Shown: positions 40,770 through 49,255, numbered from the stretch's first letter. The stretch is DNA of 64,000 bases from Pseudomonas sp. R28(2017) (GCF_002112505.1 NZ_NEHW01000001.1:496001-560000); one strand, 5' to 3'. The notes: generated by a model not told the origin, from the letters alone. Made by a program: numbers and translations.

Positions 40770-42530
40770 CTAATGCCCGGAACGCTCTGGATGCTCGACT
40801 TTTTCGGCCTTCTCTACCGTTTCAGGTCGTTCGACCTTTTCGACTTTTTCTACCGTTTCAGGTTTTTCAACCCTTTCGACCTTTTCCACTTTCTCGACTT
40901 TTTCAGGTCTTTCGACCTTCTCTACTTTTTCCACCTTCTCGACTTTCTCAGGCCTTTCGACCTTTTCCACCTTCTCGACCTTCTCAGGCCTTTCGACTTT
41001 CTCGACCTTCTCAGGCTTTTCGACTTTCTCCACCTTCTCGACTTTCTCTACTTTTTCGACCTTTTCTACTTTCTCTACTTTGTCGAGCTCTACTTTTTCA
41101 ACCTCTTCGACCTTTTCTATCCGATCGGAGCTGCCACTGTTGCTGGTCTCGCGCTGCTCCACGCTGTCGACATGCCCCGACTTTCCAGACCTGTCTTCAT
41201 TTTCAACGCTGGCATGGTCACCGGATCCGCTACCCGAACTCCGCCCACTGTGATCATCGCTGCCTTCGCTGCGTGTGCCGGAGGCGCCACGCTCACCCTG
41301 GCCGCTGTTGTTGGAGCTTCCCGAGCTGCCGGTACCGTGCTCGCCATTACGCCCTGAATGCCCTCTGTCCGAGTTGTCGACGCGGTCGTCGTGGAACTCG
41401 ACGCGGGATGCGCGCAGTTCGTGCGTGGCACTGAATACCCCGCTGACCCGCACCCGTTGGTCGAGCGCAATGCCCGCAGGCTGCTTGCCGACGATCACGG
41501 TCTCCTGCCCCAGCGTCACATTGATGCCAGCCACCACCAGCTGACGCGCCTGGGTCCGCTGTACCAGCCCCTCGATCACCGCTGTCTGCACGCGGCCAGC
41601 AAAAGGCAGGCTCGGGTCTGGCCGGGTTTGCGCCACTTCCAGCTGGCGCCCGGTCCATTGACCACGCACCAGCACTTCCCGCGCCGGTGCCACGCGCGTC
41701 CCCAGCTGCAGCCCCTGGAGGCTGCCGGGGCGGTCAACCGCACCGATGGCGCTGGCTTCTCTGAGCCCGGGCGCCCGCTCGATTCGGCTAGCCACCACTT
41801 CCCCGGCAGCATCGCGCAGGCCGCTGACCCTGACCGGCTCGCCCGGCCTCAGCCCTTCGGCCACGCGTGCCCCGGCGGCAAGGCGCACGGGTTGGCCCAT
41901 GACCCGCAGTGGCCCCGAAGCAGTGGGCAGGGCCGTCAGCGGCCCTTCGTAGACGTTGAGGATCGCGATGCGCCCGGCTTGCAGGCCACGCTGTGTGCCA
42001 TAGGCCTCCACCGCGACCACCTGGCCAATCGCCAGATGAGCGCTGCTGGCAGGGGCGCCGTTCTCGCTCACAGGCACATCCTTGCCGTAATGCACCTCCT
42101 GACCATTGACGCAGATCGAAGCGAACCCGGTGATGGTGCCGACGATTCCCGTGCCACCGGTCCCCCCTGGACGCTGGATCGGGGCGCCGCTACCGCCCAC
42201 ACCGCCGTGGCCGCGATCGATGAAGGTGCCGTCGACACCTTCCGCCACCGCACCGGTACCGCCAGTACCGCCCGGGCGCTGCTGGGTCGGCGCCCCCGTG
42301 CCACCCACACCGCCATTCTCGCTGCGCACGCCGGTGCCACCAACACCGCCGGTTCTGGCGCCGGTACCACCGACACCTCCCGGGAACTGCATGCCCGCTG
42401 CACCGGCCATGCCCACTTCATCACGGCTGACACAAACCGGTGCCGCAGCCACCTCGCCAGGCGCCACCAGGTTCAGCCCCAAACCCAGGACGAGTGCGAC
42501 GGTATTGAGGCAGCGCGCGAGAGGCGTCAT
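40770..42530 (-). CDS. DUF5666-type secreted protein with Gly repeats and Val-Glu-Lys tail
   Basis: 586 residues in blocks. Signal peptide (about 1-29, ending VAAA); six Gly-rich units of the type GGVGGTG (about 50-128); about four OB-like DUF5666 repeats (about 130-375), for example TITGFASICVNGQEVHYG and GLVQRTQARQLVVAGINVTL; a Ser/Gly/Asp linker (about 380-460); and a tail (about 465-586) made almost wholly of VEK units broken by RPEK/KPE. The tail is highly charged and may form a long helix or a periplasm-spanning rod. Start overlaps the DUF6502 stop by four bases (ATGA). Function unknown. Confidence 0.75.
   Translation of the reverse strand: MTPLARCLNTVALVLGLGLNLVAPGEVAAAPVCVSRDEVGMAGAAGMQFPGGVGGTGARTGGVGGTGVRSENGGVGGTGAPTQQRPGGTGGTGAVAEGVDGTFIDRGHGGVGGSGAPIQRPGGTGGTGIVGTITGFASICVNGQEVHYGKDVPVSENGAPASSAHLAIGQVVAVEAYGTQRGLQAGRIAILNVYEGPLTALPTASGPLRVMGQPVRLAAGARVAEGLRPGEPVRVSGLRDAAGEVVASRIERAPGLREASAIGAVDRPGSLQGLQLGTRVAPAREVLVRGQWTGRQLEVAQTRPDPSLPFAGRVQTAVIEGLVQRTQARQLVVAGINVTLGQETVIVGKQPAGIALDQRVRVSGVFSATHELRASRVEFHDDRVDNSDRGHSGRNGEHGTGSSGSSNNSGQGERGASGTRSEGSDDHSGRSSGSGSGDHASVENEDRSGKSGHVDSVEQRETSNSGSSDRIEKVEEVEKVELDKVEKVEKVEKVEKVEKVEKVEKPEKVEKVERPEKVEKVEKVERPEKVEKVEKVEKVERPEKVEKVEKVERVEKPETVEKVEKVERPETVEKAEKVEHPERSGH
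40775..41120 (-). repeat. Nine-base-period coding repeat (VEK tail)
   Basis: About 345 bases encode tandem V-E-K units with period nine. Synonymous codons are mixed (GTC/GTA, GAG/GAA, AAA/AAG), so the array is degenerate at DNA level rather than freshly expanded. Confidence 0.85.
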
Positions 42531-43372
42531 GGCTCGGCTGTCTTCGACGAATCGGGATCAGTGGCTTCAGTGTAGAAATAAAGCCCGACTGTAATCCGCT
42601 GGCGATGCTCATGGCCTGGCACGTCGGTATTTTCCAGCTCAGCGGCCAGGCGGCTGAAAGCCAGCAAGGTTTGCATGCCATCCTTGGCGACCGCTTCGCG
42701 CAGCGTGTCGACGCTGGCCGGGGTCAGCGCATCGTAGTGCACGCTGCGCTCAAAGAACGGCAGGCCTTCGCCGCTGAGGTTGTGCACCGCTGCGCAAGCG
42801 TGATCATGGAGGTTATGGCCAAAATACGCGGCTTTCTCTTCGAAGCCCTTCTGTGGCACGAATGCCTGGGCCTCGAGGTGCACGCAATCCTGATCATCGA
42901 GGCGGACGATGCCCAGGCGCAGCCACTCATCCAGCACCACCCGCCCGCGGATGTCGGTGCTGACCGTCGCCACCAGGGCATCGAACGAGCCATCGCCGCC
43001 AACGCTGGCCAGCCGTGGCAGCGCCAACGCCTGCCCGGCCGCGGAGCAGAATGGCGGGCTACTGGTCCATACATTCACCAGTTGTGCACCCAGGGTGATG
43101 TTTTCAGGCAACGCAGCGATAGACGTGTCATCTTCACTTCGCAGGCGGCGCACATCCTTGCGATGCACGCCTGTCAGCAGGCTGATGCGGCTGTCGGTCG
43201 GCACCTTGTCGTCAAGGCGAAACTCGCGATGGGCCACATCGACGAACACGTCCTTGAGCACGTCGGTGAACATCGTGTAGGTCACCCCTTTGCGCAGCAT
43301 CAGGCGCACCAGAGGGCGCATGACCCTGCGCAGTGCACTCAACATGGACGGGGGGATGGAGGGCGATTGCAT
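42527..43372 (-). CDS. DUF6502 family protein
   Basis: 281 residues, no signal peptide and no membrane segment. The N-terminal ~110 residues are helical and include LTGVHRKDVRRLR, which looks like a helix-turn-helix or winged-helix surface, so a DNA-binding role is plausible but unproven. The ATG at 43372 (MQSPSIPPS) has AAGGA nine bases upstream and gives the usual length. It is coupled by a four-base overlap to the DUF5666 gene, a pairing that suggests regulator and secreted product. Confidence 0.75.
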   Translation of the reverse strand: MQSPSIPPSMLSALRRVMRPLVRLMLRKGVTYTMFTDVLKDVFVDVAHREFRLDDKVPTDSRISLLTGVHRKDVRRLRSEDDTSIAALPENITLGAQLVNVWTSSPPFCSAAGQALALPRLASVGGDGSFDALVATVSTDIRGRVVLDEWLRLGIVRLDDQDCVHLEAQAFVPQKGFEEKAAYFGHNLHDHACAAVHNLSGEGLPFFERSVHYDALTPASVDTLREAVAKDGMQTLLAFSRLAAELENTDVPGHEHRQRITVGLYFYTEATDPDSSKTAEP

Positions 43373-43563
43373 GGAGCGCATTCCTTGACAGTTGAAACCA
43401 GTATACGACGCGGGAAAACATCCCACACGAACTGTAACCACTTCCCACCGAGAATGAGAAAGAGCTGTCAGCGCTCACTGCAAACGCGTGATAGGGCTGC
43501 ACTGCCCTGGACTGCTCATACAAAACCCGTCCCCTGGGCCTTGTATGGGCTGTTCACTGCCAA

Positions 43564-44226
43564 TCAGCTCCTGCTGTTGTCATCCCCGACTTCGCCGGCG
43601 GCATGAGCACCGCGGTCATCACCCTGTTCGCGACCCACATGGTTGCCATTATCGTCGCCAGGTTCACCACCAACGTGATTGCCATGATCGTCGCCAGGTT
43701 CACCGCCAACATGATTGCCATGATCGTCACCGGGCTCACCGCCAACATGATTGCCATGATCGTCACCGGGTTCACCGCCAACGTGATTGCCATGATCGTC
43801 ACCGGGCTCACCGCCAACGTGATTGCCATGATCATCACCCGCTTCAGCATGGTTGCTGCTGCGACCGGAGTTTGAATTGCCAGCGTGGCCCTGGCCTGCT
43901 TCACCATGGCCGCTGCCACTGCTGCCGGCGTGACCGCCACTACCACTGCCACCGTGGCCGCCACCGCTGCCGCTGCCACCACCGCTGCCGCCGCCGTGAC
44001 CACCGCCGCCACCACTGCCGCCGCCGCCACCGTGACCACCGCCGCCACCACCACTTCCGCCGCCGCCACCGTGACCGCCACCGCCACCGCCACCGCCACC
44101 GCCATCCTTGGCATAGGCGCTGGAGCCATGAGAGATCGAGTCAGGAACCAATACGATGGCCGTAGACAGCACGCCTGCAACGGCAGCTGCCAACAAAGCC
44201 TTTTTGAACAGCATGTGGATTTGCAT
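43564..44226 (-). CDS. Secreted Gly/His-rich protein with Asp-His 12-residue repeats
   Basis: 220 residues. Signal peptide (about 1-40, ending SAYA), a Gly run with interspersed His and Ser (about 41-115), then five perfect GDDHGNHVGGEP repeats and about two and a half degenerate ones (about 130-220). The dense Asp, His and Asn suggest metal binding or a Ca-type coil, but no known family is recognised. GGAGACGGAAA precedes the ATG. The overlapping Ala/Val-rich frame is a shadow of the Gly run. Neighbour of, but not clearly in, the DUF6502 operon. Confidence 0.7.
   Translation of the reverse strand: MQIHMLFKKALLAAAVAGVLSTAIVLVPDSISHGSSAYAKDGGGGGGGGGGHGGGGGSGGGGGGHGGGGGSGGGGGHGGGSGGGSGSGGGHGGSGSGGHAGSSGSGHGEAGQGHAGNSNSGRSSNHAEAGDDHGNHVGGEPGDDHGNHVGGEPGDDHGNHVGGEPGDDHGNHVGGEPGDDHGNHVGGEPGDDNGNHVGREQGDDRGAHAAGEVGDDNSRS
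43567..43839 (-). repeat. 36-base tandem coding repeats
   Basis: About seven and a half units of 36 bases encoding GDDHGNHVGGEP; five are near-identical at DNA level, differing in one or two positions, so they are recent or homogenised and prone to copy-number change. They abut with no spacers, so this is not a CRISPR. Confidence 0.9.
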
Positions 44227-44424
44227 TTTCCGTCTCCAGGTCTTCGCCACGAGAACGCCAAATCAAGCCGGGAATCTGTTGTCAGTTTTACTTTTTCTTT
44301 ATGTGGGAATTTTTCCCACGCCTAATTAATAGACCTCTGCGGACCAGGCTTCAAGCAACGCACGCAAAAGCCGACCAGTGGTTGGCCTGCTATGTTTTCT
44401 CTATTGTTCTGGAGGAACACCGGC

Positions 44425-44880
44425 ATGCACTCGGCCCTGACCCTGCACACCCCGCGCTACAGCGAATACGGCGAACTGGTGCAGCTTTGGGAAGACTCGG
44501 TGCGCGCAACCCATGACTTCCTGCCCGAGGCCTATATCCTGCTGTTGCGCGAGCAGGTGCTGCGACGCTACCTCGATGCAGTGATGCTGATCTGTTGCAG
44601 GGATCGCCAACGTATCTGCGGCTTCGCCGGTGTCGCCAACGGCTATGTGCACATGTTGTTCGTCGCACCGGGCTACCGTGGCAAGGGGGTTGGCAAGCGC
44701 CTGCTGCGTTATGCGATCGACGAATTGAATGCCGAACGCCTGGACGTCAACGAACAGAACCCGCAAGCCCTGGGCTTCTACTTGCACGAGGGCTTCGAAG
44801 TGGTCGGCCGCTCGGAAACCGACGGCTTGGGGCAGCCGTATCCGCTGCTGCACATGCGGCTCATTCCTACAGCGTCCTAG
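44425..44880 (+). CDS. yjaB: GNAT-family N-acetyltransferase (YjaB-like)
   Basis: 151 residues. A GNAT fold with acetyl-CoA loop VAPGYRGKGVGKRLL and a C-terminal stretch NEQNPQALGFYLHEGFEVVGRS...DGLGQPYPLLHM-like, which closely resembles E. coli YjaB as recalled. Substrate unknown. The ATG at 44425 has GGAGG nine bases upstream; an in-frame start at 44392 lacks one. Confidence 0.85.
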   Translation: MHSALTLHTPRYSEYGELVQLWEDSVRATHDFLPEAYILLLREQVLRRYLDAVMLICCRDRQRICGFAGVANGYVHMLFVAPGYRGKGVGKRLLRYAIDELNAERLDVNEQNPQALGFYLHEGFEVVGRSETDGLGQPYPLLHMRLIPTAS

Positions 44881-44999
44881 GGCGGCGTCTGAATATGCCG
44901 TGGTCTGCGTCCAAAATGGCGCATCTGGCACAGATTCCCATCATCAACCGCGTACAGGCAGGTACAATGCAAGTCTTTCCCTGCCTTGCGAATTGCCCC

Positions 45000-45710
45000 A
45001 TGTCCGAACCCGTCCGCCTCTCCAAACGCCTCATCGAGCAGCTTGGTTGCTCCCGCCGCGAGGCCGAGCTGTACATCGAAGGAGGCTGGGTCACGGTCGA
45101 TGGCATGGTGGTCGAGCAACCCCAGTTCAAGGTCGGCGAGCAGCGCGTCGAGCTGCTGCCGGGCGCACGCGCCGAGGCATTGGACCCGGTCACCCTGCTG
45201 ATGCATCAAGCGGCCGGTGTCGACAGCGAAACCGCCCGCGCCAGTATCAACATGGGCAACCTCAGCGAGGCCCACCGCGAAGGCGTACGGCCGTTGCACG
45301 GGCATTTTGCCCGGCTGTCCTGCCTGGCGCCGCTGGAACGCGGCGCCAGCGGCCTGCAGGTGTTCACCCAGGATTGGCGGGTTACCCGCAAGATCGACGC
45401 CGACCTGCGCCGCATGGAGCAGGAATACATCATTGAAGTGCGCGGCGAAACCACGCCTCAGGCTCTGGAGCGCCTGGCGCGCGGTGCCACGCGCAATGAC
45501 CGGGAGCTGCCCAAGGCCAAGGCCAGCTGGCAGAACGAGACCCACCTGCGCCTGGTGGTGAAAAACCCGCAGCCCGGGCAGATCGCCGAGCTGTGCGCCT
45601 ACCTGCGCCTGGAGGTGCTGGGCATGCGCCGCATTCGCCTGGGGGGTGTATCGATGGGCAAGCTGCCCGTGGGGCAGTGGCGCTACCTGGCAGCCACCGA
45701 ACGTTTCTAA
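45000..45710 (+). CDS. S4-domain RNA pseudouridine synthase-like protein, catalytic Asp replaced
   Basis: 236 residues. N-terminal S4 RNA-binding domain (about 1-55, RLSKRLIEQLGCSRREAELYI) and an RsuA/RluF-type synthase fold. The family motif G-R-L-D-x-x-T-x-G-L reads A-P-L-E-R-G-A-S-G-L near residue 113, so the catalytic Asp is Glu and the preceding Arg is Leu. The rest, including EQEYIIEV and the C-terminal MRRIRLGGVSMGKLP, is family-like. It may be an RNA-binding relic or have altered activity. Followed by yehS. Confidence 0.82.
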   Translation: MSEPVRLSKRLIEQLGCSRREAELYIEGGWVTVDGMVVEQPQFKVGEQRVELLPGARAEALDPVTLLMHQAAGVDSETARASINMGNLSEAHREGVRPLHGHFARLSCLAPLERGASGLQVFTQDWRVTRKIDADLRRMEQEYIIEVRGETTPQALERLARGATRNDRELPKAKASWQNETHLRLVVKNPQPGQIAELCAYLRLEVLGMRRIRLGGVSMGKLPVGQWRYLAATERF

Positions 45711-45758
45711 GCAATGCGCCACGCCCTCGGCGTGGCTACTGAACAGGATTTTGCAGCA

Positions 45759-46220
45759 ATGAACCACAACGATGTCCTGCGCAGCCTGCGCTACATGCTC
45801 AAGGTGAACGACGCCAAGATGGCCGAAATCATCGCGCTGTCCGGCCTCGAAGTTAACCCGATCGTGCTCGCCACCTACTTGAAGAAAGAAGACGAAGCCG
45901 GCTTCGTGCGCTGCCCGGAGCGGGTCATGGCGCACTTCCTGGACGGCCTGGTGATCCACCGCCGGGGCAAGGACGACAGCCGCCCACCGCAGCCGGTGGA
46001 GTTGCCGGTGACCAACAACACCATCCTGAAAAAGCTGCGGGTAGCCTTCGAGCTCAAGGAGGAAGACCTGCACGCCATCCTCAAGGCGGTCAATTTCCCG
46101 GTGTCCAAGCCTGAACTCAGCGCGCTGTTCCGCAAGGTCGGGCATGACAACTACCGCCCGTGCGGCGACCAGCTGCTGCGCAATTTCCTCAAGGGCCTGA
46201 CCCTGCGCGTGCGCGGCTGA
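45759..46220 (+). CDS. yehS: DUF1456 family protein (YehS)
   Basis: 153 residues with two copies of the DUF1456 helical module (NDVLRSLRYMLKVND and NNTILKKLRVAFELKEEDL). Function unknown; proteins of this family are small and cytosolic. The ATG at 45759 matches the family start MNHNDVLRSLRYML. It lies 48 bases after the pseudouridine-synthase-like gene and is immediately followed by trmO. Confidence 0.88.
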   Translation: MNHNDVLRSLRYMLKVNDAKMAEIIALSGLEVNPIVLATYLKKEDEAGFVRCPERVMAHFLDGLVIHRRGKDDSRPPQPVELPVTNNTILKKLRVAFELKEEDLHAILKAVNFPVSKPELSALFRKVGHDNYRPCGDQLLRNFLKGLTLRVRG

Positions 46221-46226
46221 GTGGCC

Positions 46227-46922
46227 ATGCAGCATACCGTTACACCGGTCGGCATCGTCCGCTCCTGCTTCAAGGAGAAGTTCGCCATCCCGCGCCAGCC
46301 GCAGCTGGCACCCGCCGCCCGCGGGGTACTGGAGTTGCTGCCGCCATTCGATCAGGGTGATGCGGTGGCCGGGCTGGAGCAGGTCAGCCATGTCTGGCTG
46401 CTGTTCCTGTTCCACCAGGCACTGGAAGACAAGCCACGCCTGAAAGTGCGCCCGCCGCGCCTGGGTGGCAACAAGAGCATGGGCGTGTTCGCCACCCGCG
46501 CCACCCACCGCCCCAACGGCATCGGCCAGTCGGTGGTGCGCCTGGAAGGGGTGGAGCCGGGGCGCCTGCTGCTGTCCGGGATCGACCTGCTGGACGGTAC
46601 GCCGGTCCTGGATATCAAGCCGTATGTGCCCTATGCCGACAGTGTCGCCGGGGCGAGCAACCTGATGGCCAGTGATGCGCCGGTCGCGATTGCCGTTGGC
46701 TGGAGCGACACTGCCCTGCCCCAGGCCCATGGGCATGGGCAGCGTCTTGGCGAGCCGTTGGTGGAGCTGATCGAGCAGTGCCTGGCACAGGACCCGCGCC
46801 CGGCCTATCAGGTGCCACCGCCAGAGCGTGTGTACGGGGTGAAATTCTGGGATGTGCAGGTCCGCTGGCATTACCCGCAACCGGATCGGATCCAGGTGCT
46901 GGAAGTCGTTCGGGAAGGCTGA
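46227..46922 (+). CDS. trmO: tRNA (N6-threonylcarbamoyladenosine37-N6) methyltransferase TrmO
   Basis: 231 residues. TrmO/TsaA (UPF0066) fold with RATHRPNGIGQSVVRL, SGIDLLDGTPVLDIKPYVPY and a C-terminal VYGVKFWDVQVRW. It adds a methyl group to t6A37 in tRNA-Thr using SAM. The ATG at 46227 is used; a GTG at 46221, directly after the yehS stop, is also in frame. Probably co-transcribed with yehS. Confidence 0.93.
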   Translation: MQHTVTPVGIVRSCFKEKFAIPRQPQLAPAARGVLELLPPFDQGDAVAGLEQVSHVWLLFLFHQALEDKPRLKVRPPRLGGNKSMGVFATRATHRPNGIGQSVVRLEGVEPGRLLLSGIDLLDGTPVLDIKPYVPYADSVAGASNLMASDAPVAIAVGWSDTALPQAHGHGQRLGEPLVELIEQCLAQDPRPAYQVPPPERVYGVKFWDVQVRWHYPQPDRIQVLEVVREG

Positions 46923-46945
46923 ACATCACTACACCCTGCAGGCAT

Positions 46946-46977
46946 AAAAAAACGCAGACCCAGGTCTGCGTTTTTTC
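46946..46977. terminator. Bidirectional terminator (trmO / fpr)
   Basis: AAAAAACGCAGACC / GGTCTGCGTTTTTT with a short loop between the convergent trmO and fpr; A and T runs suit both strands. Confidence 0.93.
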
Positions 46978-46992
46978 GTTGCCGCGTGCGTC

Positions 46993-47772
46993 TTACTTCT
47001 CGACGAAGGCACGCTCGATCAGGTAGTCACCTGGCTCGCGCATACGTGGCGAGACCTTCAGGCCGAAGCTGTCGAGCACTTCGCTGGTCTCGTCGAGCAT
47101 GCTCGGGCTGCCGCAGATCATTGCGCGGTCGTCCTCTGGGTTGATCGGCGGCAGGCCAATATCGCTGAACAGCTTGCCGCTGCGCATCAGGTCGGTCAGG
47201 CGGCCCTGGTTTTCGAACGGCTCGCGGGTCACGGTCGGGTAGTAGATCAGCTTGTCACGGACCGACTCGCCGAAGAATTCGTTCTGCGGCAGGTGCTCGG
47301 TGATGAACTCTTTGTAGGCCACCTCGTTGACGTAACGCACACCGTGAACCAGGATCACTTTTTCAAAGCGCTCGTAGGTTTCCGGGTCCTGGATGACGCT
47401 CATGAACGGCGCCAGGCCGGTGCCGGTGCTCAGCAGGTACAGGTGCTTGCCCGGTTTCAGGTCGTCGAGGACCAGGGTACCGGTTGGCTTCTTGCTAATG
47501 ATGATCTCGTCGCCTTCCTTCAGGTGCTGCAGCTGCGAGGTCAGCGGGCCGTCCGGGACCTTGATGCTGAAGAACTCCAGGTGCTCTTCCCAGTTCGGCG
47601 AAGCGATGGAATAGGCGCGCATGAGCGGACGGCCGTTCTCCTGTTGCAGGCCGATCATCACGAACTGACCGTTCTCGAAGCGCAGGCCCGGGTCGCGGGT
47701 GCACTTGAAGCTGAACAGGGTGTCGTTCCAGTGGTGCACACTGAGGACACGTTCGTGGTTCATGTTGCTCAT
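46993..47772 (-). CDS. fpr: Ferredoxin/flavodoxin-NADP+ reductase
   Basis: 259 residues, the usual length of pseudomonad Fpr. FAD-binding RAYSIASP, NADP-binding STGTGLAPFMSV and the C-terminal end ERAFVEK typical of the bacterial class are present. It exchanges electrons between NADPH and ferredoxin or flavodoxin and responds to oxidative stress. The divergent LysR-type gene is the known regulator FinR in P. putida. Confidence 0.96.
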   Translation of the reverse strand: MSNMNHERVLSVHHWNDTLFSFKCTRDPGLRFENGQFVMIGLQQENGRPLMRAYSIASPNWEEHLEFFSIKVPDGPLTSQLQHLKEGDEIIISKKPTGTLVLDDLKPGKHLYLLSTGTGLAPFMSVIQDPETYERFEKVILVHGVRYVNEVAYKEFITEHLPQNEFFGESVRDKLIYYPTVTREPFENQGRLTDLMRSGKLFSDIGLPPINPEDDRAMICGSPSMLDETSEVLDSFGLKVSPRMREPGDYLIERAFVEK

Positions 47773-47842
47773 CTAAGGGGCTCCTGAAGAAAAACGCAGC
47801 GCGCAAGACGCGCAGTTGCGCGATAGTTTAGGGGCAGCCACA

Positions 47843-47870
47843 ATATCTGTTAACTGAATTATCAAGATAT
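47843..47870. promoter_or_regulatory. Dyad in the fpr-finR divergent promoter
   Basis: ATATCT and AGATAT lie 16 bases apart in an AT-rich patch between the divergent genes, with TTAACTGAATTA inside. It is a plausible LysR-type (FinR) site, not an established one. Confidence 0.5.
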
Positions 47871-47890
47871 GTGTTATCGGTTATATAGAT

Positions 47891-48817
47891 ATGCGATTTA
47901 CACTTCGTCAGCTGCAGGTATTCGTCGCCGTGGCCCAGCACCAGAGTGTGTCGCGGGCGGCCAGCGTGCTCGCGCTTTCACAATCGGCGGCAAGCACTTC
48001 CATCACCGAACTTGAACGGCAATCGAGCTGCCAGCTGTTCGACCGCGCCGGCAAGCGCCTGGCCCTCAATGCCTTGGGCCACCAGTTGCTGCCCCAGGCC
48101 GTCGCCCTGCTCGACCAGGCCAAGGAAATCGAAGACCTGCTCAACGGCAAGTCCGGTTTCGGCTCACTGGCGGTCGGCGCCACGCTGACCATCGGCAACT
48201 ACCTGGCCACCCTGCTGATCGGCAGCTTCATGCAGGTACACCCGGAGAGCCAGGTGAAACTGCATGTGCAGAACACTGCCCATATCGTGCACCAGGTAGC
48301 GCAATACGAAATTGATCTAGGTCTGATCGAAGGTGACTGCAACCACCCGGACCTCGAGGTGCAGCCGTGGGTCGAGGACGAGCTGGTGGTGTTCTGCGCA
48401 CCTCGGCACCCGCTGGCCAAGGCCGGCCGCGCCGATGTCGAAGCCCTGTCACAGGAAGCCTGGATTTTGCGCGAGCAAGGTTCCGGCACACGCCTGACCT
48501 TTGACCAGGCCATGCGCCATCACCGCACCAGCCTGAATATCCGCCTGGAGCTGGAACACACCGAGGCGATCAAGCGTGCCGTGGAATCGGGCCTGGGTAT
48601 CGGCTGCATTTCCCGCCTGGCCCTGCGCGATGCCTTCCGCCGCGGCAGCCTGGTACCGGTGGAGACGCCGGAGCTGGACCTGATGCGCCAATTCTATTTC
48701 ATCTGGCACAAACGCAAGTACCAGACCTCGGCGATGCGCGAGTTTCTGGAGTTGTGCCGCAACTTCACTGCGGGCTTTACCCGCAGTGACGAGATCGTCT
48801 TGCCGCCGATCGCTTAA
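47891..48817 (+). CDS. finR: LysR-family transcriptional regulator FinR
   Basis: 308 residues. LysR winged helix at 1-60 (FTLRQLQVFVAVAQHQSVSRAA) and a periplasmic-binding-like effector domain. In P. putida FinR is divergent from fpr and needed for its induction by oxidative stress. Its stop overlaps the dgkA stop tail-to-tail by four bases (TTAA), with no terminator between. Confidence 0.92.
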   Translation: MRFTLRQLQVFVAVAQHQSVSRAASVLALSQSAASTSITELERQSSCQLFDRAGKRLALNALGHQLLPQAVALLDQAKEIEDLLNGKSGFGSLAVGATLTIGNYLATLLIGSFMQVHPESQVKLHVQNTAHIVHQVAQYEIDLGLIEGDCNHPDLEVQPWVEDELVVFCAPRHPLAKAGRADVEALSQEAWILREQGSGTRLTFDQAMRHHRTSLNIRLELEHTEAIKRAVESGLGIGCISRLALRDAFRRGSLVPVETPELDLMRQFYFIWHKRKYQTSAMREFLELCRNFTAGFTRSDEIVLPPIA

Positions 48818-49182
48818 AGCAGAATCACACCCCACACCAGCGCGACCATGGTCAGCGCAACCAGCTGCGCGGCGCTGCCCATGTCCTTGGCGTTCTTCGA
48901 CAGCGGGTGGCGCTCCAGCGAGATACGATCGATGGCTGCTTCCACTGCCGAGTTGAACAGCTCGACGATCAGGCCGAGCAAGCAGACGGCGATCATGATT
49001 GCCCGCTCCGCACGGCTGACCGGCAGCCAGAAGGCGATCGGGATCAGCAACACGTTGAGCAGCACCAGCTGGCGGAAGGCGGCCTCGCCCTTGAAGGCGG
49101 CGCGCAGGCCGTCCAGCGAGTAGCCAGCGGCGTTGAAGATGCGTTTCAGGCCGGTCTGGCCTTTGAATGGCGATGGTGTCAT
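48814..49182 (-). CDS. dgkA: Diacylglycerol kinase DgkA
   Basis: 122 residues with three membrane helices and the family motif ELFNSAVEAAIDRISLERHPLSKNAKDMGSAAQ-like region (catalytic Glu and Asn). It phosphorylates diacylglycerol formed by membrane-glycan synthesis. The ATG at 49182 (MTPSPFKGQTGLKR) gives the family length; the longer frame does not. Confidence 0.95.
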   Translation of the reverse strand: MTPSPFKGQTGLKRIFNAAGYSLDGLRAAFKGEAAFRQLVLLNVLLIPIAFWLPVSRAERAIMIAVCLLGLIVELFNSAVEAAIDRISLERHPLSKNAKDMGSAAQLVALTMVALVWGVILL

Positions 49183-49255
49183 GTGAGTCACTTCACAACA
49201 GAAAGGCCAGCAGACTAGTGCGGCACGGGTCAAAAAAGCGTGAATCCAGACGTCG

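Noticed and set aside
43567..43839. 36-base repeats as a CRISPR array
   Set aside because: Units abut with no spacers and encode a peptide repeat in frame.
43554..44261. Ala/Val-rich 235-codon frame
   Set aside because: Off-frame reading of the Gly/His repeat gene, without a ribosome site or signal peptide.
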